From an uncultured Cellulophaga sp. (GTDB taxonomy: Bacteria > Bacteroidota > Bacteroidia > Flavobacteriales > Flavobacteriaceae): DNA of 64,000 nt. The notes beneath the pieces were generated by a model. That model was not told the DNA's origin. It saw nothing but the letters and a program-made list of their open reading frames with translations, and did not search any database. Numbering within the stretch: the stretch's first letter is position 1; each line of letters begins with the position of its first letter. Location: contig CANLOV010000006.1 of NCBI GenBank assembly GCA_947492955.1, positions 1-64,000 on the forward strand. Reading direction: 5' to 3'. A program made the position numbers and the translations under genes. Of the stretch, positions 54,481-62,814 are shown one piece after another.

Positions 54481-54858
54481 CCATAACGTAACAAATGTGT
54501 TTTTTAATAGAACATATGTGTTTTTTAAATAATCACTGCTTTTTTTTCATAAATCTCCGTTTACAACACATCAATATATCATATGTATAATTTTAGATCT
54601 GTTTTTTTACCAACCTGTAATATTTAACTAAATCTAAAAAAGTAACCATCTATTTTATTTTTAAATACATTTGTTAACCATGCTTTACTATTTTTTTGTT
54701 TAATTTGATTAATATCTTTTTAAGCCAAACAATAAGGATAAGCAATTGAATTTTTAATTAGTCTAATAACTAAAATCAACTTCTTGTTATCTTCAGTATT
54801 GATAATAATTCTTTTGTAAAGCTTTAATTTTAAACCAATACATCTAAAAACCTCATAA
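54481..54858. other. Divergent control region, SusCD operon / hybrid sensor
   Basis: These 378 AT-rich bases hold two 13-base direct repeats near susC (54495-54528) and a weak promoter-like pair for the hybrid sensor (TTG at 54784-54786, 22 bases, TTCTTTTG at 54809-54816). No other gene or RNA is visible. Confidence 0.6.
54495..54528 (-). promoter_or_regulatory. Direct repeats, probable AraC-type activator site for SusCD
   Basis: Minus-strand TTAAAAAACACAT occurs twice without mismatch, at 54495-54507 and 54516-54528, with starts exactly 21 bases apart (two helical turns). They lie just upstream of the predicted susC promoter, the usual place for a direct-repeat AraC-family activator. The hybrid sensor encoded next door carries an AraC-type DNA-binding domain. 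Confidence 0.65.
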
Positions 54859-57800
54859 ATGCGCTTTTTAAAATATTTATTACTCTCATTAGTTTACACT
54901 AGTTTTTCATGGAGTCAGGATAACGTGTATTTTGAACATATTACAACTAATGATGGATTATCTCAGAGTGATATTAATGATATATACCAAGATGTTTTTG
55001 GCTTTATGTGGTTTGGCACCCATGATGGTTTAAATAAATATGATGGATATAAGTTTACCATATACAAACCCAATGTAAATAATAATAAAAGCATTAATAG
55101 TAATTTAATATTTTCTATAACTGGTGATGAGAAAGGCAACTTGTGGATTGGAACTACAGGAAGCGGAATAAATTATTTTGACAGAAATACCGAAACTTTT
55201 AAAACTTTTAAACACGATAAAGATGATCCGCATAGCTTAAGTAATAATCACATAACAAAAGTATACTTAGATTCTAAAAATAGATTGTGGATAGGAACCT
55301 CTAACGGTTTAAACATGTTAGATTTAAGTAAACCGGATAGTGAATGGAAATTTCAACATTTTCATATTAATTCAGATAACATAGTAAGAAGAGGAGCAAA
55401 TAGTGTTTCTACTATTTTTGAAGATAATTTGGGCCAAATTTGGATAGGTAGTACTATTGGTCTTTCTAAATTGTCAAGGGATGAAAATGGTTTTATTTAT
55501 TTTCCTTATATGAGTAAAACCCTCGGTATAAATTATATTCCCATTACTCATATATCAGAAGATCACAACAATAGATTAATCATTGGTTCGCACAGAGGCC
55601 TTTATATTCAGAAAAAGAATAGTGATTTATTTAAACTAGAAAAAATTGCTGGCGGTTCTTTTACTAGCATACTAGTAGATAACAACAATAATATCTATGC
55701 GGGCACAAGTAATGGTTTATTATTTTTTGATAATTCTGAAGTTTATGATTTGCCAAAAATGATTACCAGGCATATTTATAAACCTAGTGACCCTTTTAAT
55801 AGTCTTTCTAAAAACATTATAGAATCTTTATACTTAGATAAAACCGGAATAGTATGGATTGGAACTAATGGTGGTGGTATAAACAAACTAAATCCTAATA
55901 AAAAACAATTTAAACACATAAAAAAAACATTATCCCCTACTAGTTTAAGTTACGATAAAATTAGAGCCATTTACGAGGATAGTAATAATACATTATGGAT
56001 TGGAACAGAAGGTGGTGGGCTAAATATGTTACTCAATAAAGATAACAATGGACTTTATAATAATTTTATGAAGTTTAAAAAAATGCCCAATGTTTTTGCT
56101 ATTCAAGAAATAGAAATGTTTGATAAAAAAACATTAATGGTTGGTGTACAAAATATAAACAGTGCCTACATTATAGATATTTCTGACCCCAATAATGTTA
56201 CTGAAGATAAAATTAAACCAGTTACAGGCATAGACCGAAGTGTATTTTCTATTTTCCAAGATAGTAACAAAAATATATGGATAGGTACCTATGGGGATGG
56301 AATTTTTAAATGGACTCCTAACAACGCAACCAAAACTTATGATATTGTAAAATTTCGTAATGATAGTAAAGATAGTACTAGTATTTCTAATAATATTATA
56401 AGAAATATATACGAAGATAGTCGTGGAGATATATGGTTTGCTACAGGAGATGGCCTTAATAGATTACCTAAAGTAGAGATTAATAAAAAGAAACCGAAAT
56501 TTCAAGTATTTAAAAATAATCCGAACATCAAAAATTCAATAAACCATAACTATATACTTTCTTTATACGAAAGTAAAAAAGGAGATTTATGGATTGGAAC
56601 ATTAGGTGGTGGCCTAAACAAATTTGTACCTAATAAAGATAATTTTTCGGGTTCTTTTATTTCTTTTTCTGAATCCGATGGGCTTCCAAATAATGTAATT
56701 AAAGGCATATTAGAAGACGAAGAAAAAAATTTGTGGCTCTCCACCAATCAAGGTTTATCTAGATTTAACCCTGAAAATAAAATATTTAGAAATTATGATG
56801 TTAACGATGGTTTACAAAACAATGAGTTTCAAGAATTAGCCTGTTTTAAAAGAAATAACGGGGAAATGATGTTCGGGGGAATAAATGGTTTTAACACCTT
56901 TTTCCCAAATAAGATTACAGATAATGCACTGGAAGCAGAAACCATGATTACTGATTTCTCTATTTTTAATAAACCTGTTAATATAGGAACAAAAGTAAAT
57001 GGAAAATCTATTTTAAATACTTCTATTAACACTGCCAATGATATAGAATTAAAATACAATGAAAATAGCTTTGCTTTTGAGTTTGCAGCACTACATTATG
57101 CTTCTCCATTTAAAAATAAATATGCCTATATTTTAGAAGGTTTTGATGATGATTGGATATACACTTCTGTAAAAAAACGTTTTGCAACCTACACTAACAT
57201 AGAGCCTGGTAGCTATACATTTAAAGTAAAAGCCTCTAATAATGATGGCGTATGGGATGCTACCCCAGCAACAATAACAATAAAAGTTACCCCTCCTTTC
57301 TATAAAACTAATTGGGCATATGCAATCTATTCCTTATTATTTATTGGAATGTTATTTCTGCTATGGAAATATACTATTATAAGCGCTACAAAAAAGCATC
57401 AATTAGAATTAGATCATATAGAAAAAACAAAATCTGACGAGTTACAACGAATTAAACTTGAGTTTTTTACTAATATTTCTCATGAGTTTAGAACCCCTTT
57501 AACCTTGATTAAAGGTCCCTTAGAATATCTACAAAAAAAGCGTAATACACTAGAAGAAAACACAATTCAGGAACAATATGGATTAATGCATAAAAATACC
57601 ACCTATTTATTAAGGCTGGTGAATCAATTATTAGATTTCAGAAAAATAAACCAAGGAAAAATGCGCTTGGTAATGAGGAATAGTAATATTGTAGACTTTA
57701 TAAAAGAAGTTGGCGAGCCTTTTCAATTCTTAGCTAGGAAAAAGTCTATTAATTTTAACATAGAAACTTCAGAAGAAGATATTACCACATGGTTTGATCA

Positions 57801-59106
57801 CGATGCACTAGAAAAAATTATAAACAATCTATTATCTAATGCTTTTAAATTTACTCCAGAATCTGGAGCTATTGACTTAACAATTTCTAAAGCAAGTCCT
57901 GCAGCAAACTCAGATATATTAAAATCTAAAGCTTTAACCTATGAGTCTGTTATTATAAAAGTATCGGATACAGGGCAAGGTATACCCGAAAGTAAAAAGA
58001 ACACCATTTTTGAACGGTTTTATGTAGATAAAAATGGACTTAAAAATAATAGCGAAGGAATAGGAATAGGCTTGTCTTTTACCAAGAGTTTAATAGAGCT
58101 ACACCAAGGCAGCATAATAGTAGATAGTAATCAAACAGACGGAACTACGTTTACAGTACGATTACCTGCCGAGAAAAAAGCTTATGAAAATATCTCCGAA
58201 ATTAGTTGTAAAGAAGAAATTGATAACGACTTTTTAATTAGATCATCGGAAGCAGAATCTTTTGCAATTGGTATTAACGATGAAATCGAAGATCAAAACT
58301 TATCCAAATCTAGATCTAAACTACCCATTTTACTAGTAGTAGATGATAATGAAGATATTAGAACTTTTATAAAACAAGCATTAAGTGATAGCTATACCAT
58401 ATATGAAGCTGAAAATGGTGAACAAGGGTTTGAAATCGCTACTAAAGTAATACCAAATATTGTACTTACAGATGTTGTTATGCCAATAATGGATGGTATA
58501 AAACTGTGCGAAAATTTAAAAACAAAAAAAGAAACCAGTCATATTCCAGTATTAATGCTTACTGCAAAATCGTCTAAAGAAAGTGAGTTAAATGCACTAA
58601 CCATAGGTGCAGATGATTATATTTCTAAACCTTTTTCTATGGAATTGCTGCAATTAAAACTAGCAAATCTTACAAAATCTAGAGAAAAACTAAGAAAGTT
58701 ATTTAATAGAGATGTTAATTTAGTTCCTAAAGATGTAACGGTTACTTCTGCAGATGAAACATTTTTACAGCAAGCTATCGAAATTGTTGAAAAACATATG
58801 ATGAATACAGATTTTAGTGTAGAAATGCTAGTAAAAGAAATGGGATTTAGCCGCAGTACACTATATTTTAAATTTAAAGAAATTACTGGGTTATCATCTA
58901 GTGAGTTTATACGAAATATACGTTTAAAAAGAGCTATGCAACTTTTATCGCAAAGTGATTTATCTGTAAAAGAAATTATGTATATGACAGGGTTTAATAC
59001 TGCATCTTACTTTTCTAAATGTTTTAAAAAACAATTTGGTGTAAGACCTAGTGAATATGTAAGAAATACTCCTTCGTCAGTTACTAAAAAACAATTTAAA
59101 ACTTAA
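54859..59106 (+). CDS. Hybrid two-component system sensor-regulator (HTCS)
   Basis: A 1415-residue one-protein two-component system that senses oligosaccharide in the periplasm and activates its SusCD locus. A signal peptide (1-19) is followed by repeated propeller motifs (GLSQSDINDIYQD; LWIGT recurring many times, ~25-700), a Y_Y_Y domain (~740-805), a membrane helix (~817-840), a histidine kinase with H875 in NISHEFRTP and an ATPase domain (~985-1100), a receiver with D1162-D1163 and phospho-acceptor D1205, and an AraC-type helix-turn-helix (~1305-1405). All catalytic residues are present. It is divergent from the SusCD operon and most likely activates it. Confidence 0.96.
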   Translation: MRFLKYLLLSLVYTSFSWSQDNVYFEHITTNDGLSQSDINDIYQDVFGFMWFGTHDGLNKYDGYKFTIYKPNVNNNKSINSNLIFSITGDEKGNLWIGTTGSGINYFDRNTETFKTFKHDKDDPHSLSNNHITKVYLDSKNRLWIGTSNGLNMLDLSKPDSEWKFQHFHINSDNIVRRGANSVSTIFEDNLGQIWIGSTIGLSKLSRDENGFIYFPYMSKTLGINYIPITHISEDHNNRLIIGSHRGLYIQKKNSDLFKLEKIAGGSFTSILVDNNNNIYAGTSNGLLFFDNSEVYDLPKMITRHIYKPSDPFNSLSKNIIESLYLDKTGIVWIGTNGGGINKLNPNKKQFKHIKKTLSPTSLSYDKIRAIYEDSNNTLWIGTEGGGLNMLLNKDNNGLYNNFMKFKKMPNVFAIQEIEMFDKKTLMVGVQNINSAYIIDISDPNNVTEDKIKPVTGIDRSVFSIFQDSNKNIWIGTYGDGIFKWTPNNATKTYDIVKFRNDSKDSTSISNNIIRNIYEDSRGDIWFATGDGLNRLPKVEINKKKPKFQVFKNNPNIKNSINHNYILSLYESKKGDLWIGTLGGGLNKFVPNKDNFSGSFISFSESDGLPNNVIKGILEDEEKNLWLSTNQGLSRFNPENKIFRNYDVNDGLQNNEFQELACFKRNNGEMMFGGINGFNTFFPNKITDNALEAETMITDFSIFNKPVNIGTKVNGKSILNTSINTANDIELKYNENSFAFEFAALHYASPFKNKYAYILEGFDDDWIYTSVKKRFATYTNIEPGSYTFKVKASNNDGVWDATPATITIKVTPPFYKTNWAYAIYSLLFIGMLFLLWKYTIISATKKHQLELDHIEKTKSDELQRIKLEFFTNISHEFRTPLTLIKGPLEYLQKKRNTLEENTIQEQYGLMHKNTTYLLRLVNQLLDFRKINQGKMRLVMRNSNIVDFIKEVGEPFQFLARKKSINFNIETSEEDITTWFDHDALEKIINNLLSNAFKFTPESGAIDLTISKASPAANSDILKSKALTYESVIIKVSDTGQGIPESKKNTIFERFYVDKNGLKNNSEGIGIGLSFTKSLIELHQGSIIVDSNQTDGTTFTVRLPAEKKAYENISEISCKEEIDNDFLIRSSEAESFAIGINDEIEDQNLSKSRSKLPILLVVDDNEDIRTFIKQALSDSYTIYEAENGEQGFEIATKVIPNIVLTDVVMPIMDGIKLCENLKTKKETSHIPVLMLTAKSSKESELNALTIGADDYISKPFSMELLQLKLANLTKSREKLRKLFNRDVNLVPKDVTVTSADETFLQQAIEIVEKHMMNTDFSVEMLVKEMGFSRSTLYFKFKEITGLSSSEFIRNIRLKRAMQLLSQSDLSVKEIMYMTGFNTASYFSKCFKKQFGVRPSEYVRNTPSSVTKKQFKT

Positions 59107-59108
59107 AC

Positions 59109-59142
59109 TAAAAGCCTTAATTATTTCTAATTAAGGCTTTTC
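59109..59142. terminator. Bidirectional terminator after the hybrid sensor
   Basis: AAAAGCCTTAATTA and TAATTAAGGCTTTT form a 14-base stem with a TTTC loop, flanked by A- and T-rich DNA. It overlaps the stop codon of the convergent hypothetical gene. Confidence 0.85.
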
Positions 59143-60066
59143 TTTATCTGCTACTTCAGGTAAAGTATAATATGTTATTTTCCTTGTTGTATAAGTATTG
59201 TCAGGAGTTATTATTTTCTTAATCCAATTTCCTTTATTTCCATTATCGTATTGGTAAACATAGTTTTTAATAATATCTTCTCCTGCTTCCGATTGTGTTA
59301 TTACTCCACTTAACATCTCCATTTCATTATACTCATAACGAATATTTTTTGAAGGCTTAAATTCTTCCAACTCTTTATTGTAAACAAAATGTATTTCAGA
59401 AATTATTTGTTCTTTATCGTTATAAATATGCTCTAAAGCTTTAACTGGCTGCCCATCCATAAATTCCTTAGTCAATACAACTTTAAAATTAGGTTGCTTT
59501 ATAGAGGTCCGTACAGATTTTTGTAATATTTCATTTAAAAAATAACTTGTGGTAGATTCTCCTTTATAATTAGTGTATACTAATTTTGTATTGTCTATGC
59601 CAGAATTATTTGCTCGTTTTATTTGCTTTAAATTACCTTCTTCATCATACAAATATTCATATTGATCAATAAACTCTTTAGTATAAGAAATAATTTTCTC
59701 TGTTACTTGTTTACCTGCTGTAGTATCTAATGTATAAATATTAGCAATAGATGTACTTTTATCAAACTTTCCATCTCTATAATTCTCTAATCTTTTTTCT
59801 GATAATTCTCCTTTAACATACTTATAATATGTTTTTTCGTAATCTGTATCACTAAAACGTGTTACAGACTTGGTTAATAGTCCATCCTCATTAAACTCAA
59901 ACTCTTCTTTACCATAATTAGTGATTACAATACACGATTTTACATTTCCCTTTAAATCAAAATCATTTAATGTAAAAATTTTAAGTTCTTGTGCATGTGT
60001 ACTATTAAACCATAAAAAAGAATGTAATATGATTAATAAAAAATAAGAAAAGTATTTTTTTGCCAT
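59131..60066 (-). CDS. Hypothetical secreted protein with YD-like repeats
   Basis: A 311-residue exported protein of unknown function. The ATG at 60066 gives a clear signal peptide (MAKKYFSYFLLIILHS, ending THAQ). The mature part has repeated tyrosine-rich strand pairs such as YEYLYDEEGNLKQIK, VYNKELEEF and YVYQYDNGNKGNWIKK, resembling single units of YD/RHS repeats, as seen in many Bacteroidetes secreted proteins. The open frame extends 12 codons further upstream, but a TAAATTTG promoter box (60070-60077) lies inside that extension. It stands alone between convergent and codirectional genes. Confidence 0.7.
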   Translation of the reverse strand: MAKKYFSYFLLIILHSFLWFNSTHAQELKIFTLNDFDLKGNVKSCIVITNYGKEEFEFNEDGLLTKSVTRFSDTDYEKTYYKYVKGELSEKRLENYRDGKFDKSTSIANIYTLDTTAGKQVTEKIISYTKEFIDQYEYLYDEEGNLKQIKRANNSGIDNTKLVYTNYKGESTTSYFLNEILQKSVRTSIKQPNFKVVLTKEFMDGQPVKALEHIYNDKEQIISEIHFVYNKELEEFKPSKNIRYEYNEMEMLSGVITQSEAGEDIIKNYVYQYDNGNKGNWIKKIITPDNTYTTRKITYYTLPEVADKEKP

Positions 60067-60069
60067 AAC

Positions 60070-60077
60070 CAAATTTA
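60070..60077 (-). promoter_or_regulatory. -7 box of the YD-like protein gene
   Basis: Minus-strand TAAATTTG, ending four bases before the ATG at 60066. The nearest TTG is 16 bases upstream of the box. It implies a leaderless transcript if active. Confidence 0.45.
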
Positions 60078-60164
60078 AACTATTTAGCGCAAACAAAAAC
60101 ATCTACAACTTTAACCTAATATTAATTAGTGCATAGAATTACTACTTAAATAATGTTAACTAAG

Positions 60165-61154
60165 CTATTTTGCTAATTTACGAATAGCAACCCATTGCTT
60201 TAATTTTTCTCTAGAATCACATGCTGGGTAACCTAAAACAGTTTTTCCTGCTGGCACATCACTAATAACTCCAGAACCTGCACCCACTGTAGCCCCCGAA
60301 TTAATAGTTGTATGGTCTTTTATAGATGCACTACCACCTATAATAACTCCATCTCCTAAAGTTACAGAACCAGCTAAACCACTATGACCTGCCATAATAC
60401 ACGAACGTCCCATTATAGAATTATGACCTATTTGCACTAGATTATCTATTTTACAGCCATCACCAATAATTGTAGCACTAAATTTTCCGCGGTCTACACA
60501 AGAATTAGCGCCAATTTCTACACCATTACCAATAACTACATTTCCTATTTGCGGTATTTTTACCAAACCTCTACCATCTTCACTTGGCCTATATCCAAAA
60601 CCATCTGCTCCAATACTTACATTGGTATGAAAAATACAATGCTTACCTATTACAGTCCGTTCTCTAATTACAGTACCAGACCACACCACAGTGGCATCTC
60701 CAATTGTAGTATTATCCATAACAGTAACATTAGGATATAGTATTACGCCATCACCTAAAACAACATTTTCTCCTATATATACTCCTGCTCCAATTTTACA
60801 ATTATTTCCGATTGTTGCAGTTGAGTCTACAATGGCTGTTGCGTGTATAGCTTTTTTAAATGCTGGTGGATTAGGGTTAAACACTTCTAATAATTTAGCC
60901 ATTGCTAAATCTGCATTATTCACTTTAATAAATGCTTTATTTTCTCCTGGGGCTAAATCTACTTTATCATCTATAATTGCAGCGCTTGCATTAGAATCTT
61001 TCCATAAAGAAGCATATTTATGACTACCTATAAAAGTAATATGGTTTTCTGTTGCTTTTTCTAATTCTTCGGGTCCAGAAAATAATACGTTTGTATGCCC
61101 TATCAATTCGCCTTTTAGCAATTGATTTATTTCATTTATTGAGAATGATTTCAT
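60165..61154 (-). CDS. lpxD: UDP-3-O-acylglucosamine N-acyltransferase
   Basis: A 329-residue enzyme of lipid A synthesis that adds the second acyl chain to UDP-3-O-acylglucosamine. The N-terminal uridine-binding domain (FIGSHKYASLWKDS) is followed by a left-handed beta helix of hexapeptide repeats (IGNNCKIGAGVYIGENVVLGDG and on) with catalytic H244 in DNLVQIGHNSIMG and GHSGLAGS. Length is normal. Other lipid A genes are not adjacent in this window. An extended palindrome (61202-61222) lies upstream. Confidence 0.95.
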   Translation of the reverse strand: MKSFSINEINQLLKGELIGHTNVLFSGPEELEKATENHITFIGSHKYASLWKDSNASAAIIDDKVDLAPGENKAFIKVNNADLAMAKLLEVFNPNPPAFKKAIHATAIVDSTATIGNNCKIGAGVYIGENVVLGDGVILYPNVTVMDNTTIGDATVVWSGTVIRERTVIGKHCIFHTNVSIGADGFGYRPSEDGRGLVKIPQIGNVVIGNGVEIGANSCVDRGKFSATIIGDGCKIDNLVQIGHNSIMGRSCIMAGHSGLAGSVTLGDGVIIGGSASIKDHTTINSGATVGAGSGVISDVPAGKTVLGYPACDSREKLKQWVAIRKLAK

Positions 61155-61201
61155 TATTTAAAGAGGTTGGTTGATTACGGTTAGCTTGTAATATACCACT
61201 T

Positions 61202-61222
61202 AAATGTTAATAATTAACATTT
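61202..61222. promoter_or_regulatory. Perfect palindrome upstream of lpxD
   Basis: Two ten-base arms AAATGTTAAT and ATTAACATTT surround a single A, with no mismatch. A third AATGTTA copy follows at about 61233-61239. The palindrome is 48 bases upstream of the lpxD start. It may be an operator or promoter element. Confidence 0.4.
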
Positions 61223-61250
61223 TCTTAACTATTAATGTTACTCTCTAACT

Positions 61251-61306
61251 AGGAGGTAATATAGATGAAACCCAAATCTCTGAATAAAAATGACTTTTAT
61301 TCTTAA
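61251..61306 (+). other. Possible 13-residue reading frame with strong Shine-Dalgarno
   Basis: AGGAGGTAAT (61251-61260) precedes an ATG at 61265 and a frame encoding MKPKSLNKNDFYS, ending TAA at 61304-61306. A full Shine-Dalgarno is rare in this phylum and nothing comparable stands before most genes here. The frame is very short and no promoter is visible, so this may be chance. Confidence 0.25.
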
Positions 61307-61327
61307 AGGTAGGATAGCTAACCTTAC

Positions 61328-62671
61328 TTATCTCTTTTTTCTTTTATTGTAGTTTTTATCCCCTCTTGTTTTAGGCTTTTTATATTTCTTAGCTATTTCT
61401 CTTCTGTAAGAACCTCCTTGATTGGTTTTCATATTTTTTTCTTTCTTTTCATGAAAACCTGCACCTAAACCTTGGGTCTTTGTAGGGTTATTTATTTCTT
61501 TAATCTTAGTTTGCTCTTCGGGGATTAACTGATCAGAGATTTCTACTTCTAAAGGAACTTCTTGTAGTGGTATTTGGTAATCCATTAAAGCCTCTATACT
61601 TTCTTTAAATGGCTTTTCCTTTTCTGTATATAACAATATAGAATTACCTTCTTCTTCTGCCCTACCCGTTCTTCCTATCCTGTGCATATAATTTTCTGGA
61701 TAGTTGGGTGTATCAAAATTAAAAACATGGGTTATCTTTTCTAAATCTAAACCACGTGCCATTACATCTGTAGCTACTAAAATACGATTATCACCTTCAT
61801 CAAATTGCCTAATAGAACGTAGCCTGTAGTTCTGTGTTTTATTAGAGTGTATTATACATGTTTCTTCTCCAAAAATCTCCTCTAAAGCTTCAAATAAACG
61901 ATCAGCTCCTCTCTTGTACGAAACAAAAATCAGCACTTTACTATACGTTTCTTTATCCTTTAACAAGTGTGCTAATAAATTTACCTTGGTATAAAAATTA
62001 GGAACTGCATAACATTGTTGTGCAATATTTTCTAAAGGTGTACCACTAACTGCTATAGATATTTTATGAGGCCTTACAAAAAAATCATCTATTAAAACAC
62101 TAACATCATCTGTCATAGTTGCAGAAAACATAATGTTTTGTCTGTGCTCTGGTAACAATTCAAAAATATTAGTAATCTGAAAACGAAATCCTAAATCTAA
62201 CATTACATCTACTTCATCTATCACTAGCTTCTTAATAGATTTTAATTGTAATGCCCTACTCAATACCAAATCATATAAACGACCCGGCGTAGCAACCACA
62301 ATATCTGCTCCTTGCGCAACTGCCTGCTTTTGTGTGTTCATATTTACCCCTCCATAAACACCTACCACACGAACGGTAAGGTATTTAGCAAAACTTTCTA
62401 TTTGCTCTACTACCTGTACCACCAACTCCCTTGTTGGTACCAATACTAGTATTCTTGGATTAACTTGCTTAGAAAAACTTAAATCTCTTAACAAGGGCAA
62501 CATATAAGCAAAGGTTTTACCTGTACCTGTTTGGGCTATACCAACCACATCTTTACCCGAACGAATAACAGAAAATGATTGCTCTTGTATTGGTGTTGGG
62601 GTTACAAACCCTAAATCTTCAATAGCATAATGCAATTGGTTAGATAAATCTAGCTCTTGAAAAGTACTCAT
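61328..62671 (-). CDS. DEAD-box RNA helicase
   Basis: A 447-residue ATP-dependent RNA helicase. Motifs in order: Q motif (GFVTPTPIQEQS), motif I AQTGTGKT, PTRELVVQ, TPGR, motif II as DEVD instead of DEAD, SAT, ARGLDL, and HRIGRTGRAEEEG. A basic tail of about 70 residues (KKYKKPKTRGDKNYNKRKKR at the end) probably binds RNA. The start at 62671 (MSTFQELDLS) is chosen: the open frame begins seven codons earlier, but a TACCTTTG box overlaps those codons. Its RNA target is unknown; ribosome assembly or RNA decay are usual roles. Confidence 0.93.
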   Translation of the reverse strand: MSTFQELDLSNQLHYAIEDLGFVTPTPIQEQSFSVIRSGKDVVGIAQTGTGKTFAYMLPLLRDLSFSKQVNPRILVLVPTRELVVQVVEQIESFAKYLTVRVVGVYGGVNMNTQKQAVAQGADIVVATPGRLYDLVLSRALQLKSIKKLVIDEVDVMLDLGFRFQITNIFELLPEHRQNIMFSATMTDDVSVLIDDFFVRPHKISIAVSGTPLENIAQQCYAVPNFYTKVNLLAHLLKDKETYSKVLIFVSYKRGADRLFEALEEIFGEETCIIHSNKTQNYRLRSIRQFDEGDNRILVATDVMARGLDLEKITHVFNFDTPNYPENYMHRIGRTGRAEEEGNSILLYTEKEKPFKESIEALMDYQIPLQEVPLEVEISDQLIPEEQTKIKEINNPTKTQGLGAGFHEKKEKNMKTNQGGSYRREIAKKYKKPKTRGDKNYNKRKKR

Positions 62672-62689
62672 TCGGAATTTATTTTTGCG

Positions 62690-62697
62690 CAAAGGTA
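62690..62697 (-). promoter_or_regulatory. -7 box of the DEAD-box helicase gene
   Basis: Minus-strand TACCTTTG, 19 bases before the ATG at 62671. The nearest TTG is about 25 bases upstream of the box, slightly far. Confidence 0.5.
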
Positions 62698-62814
62698 GTA
62701 TATTTCATTGTCCTTACTAGAACAACTATAAAACCATATTTTATTGTAAAAATATGACCCTTAATTTCATTTAAAAAGCTAATTAGTTTTATTTTGTACT
62801 CTTAAAACTATCTA

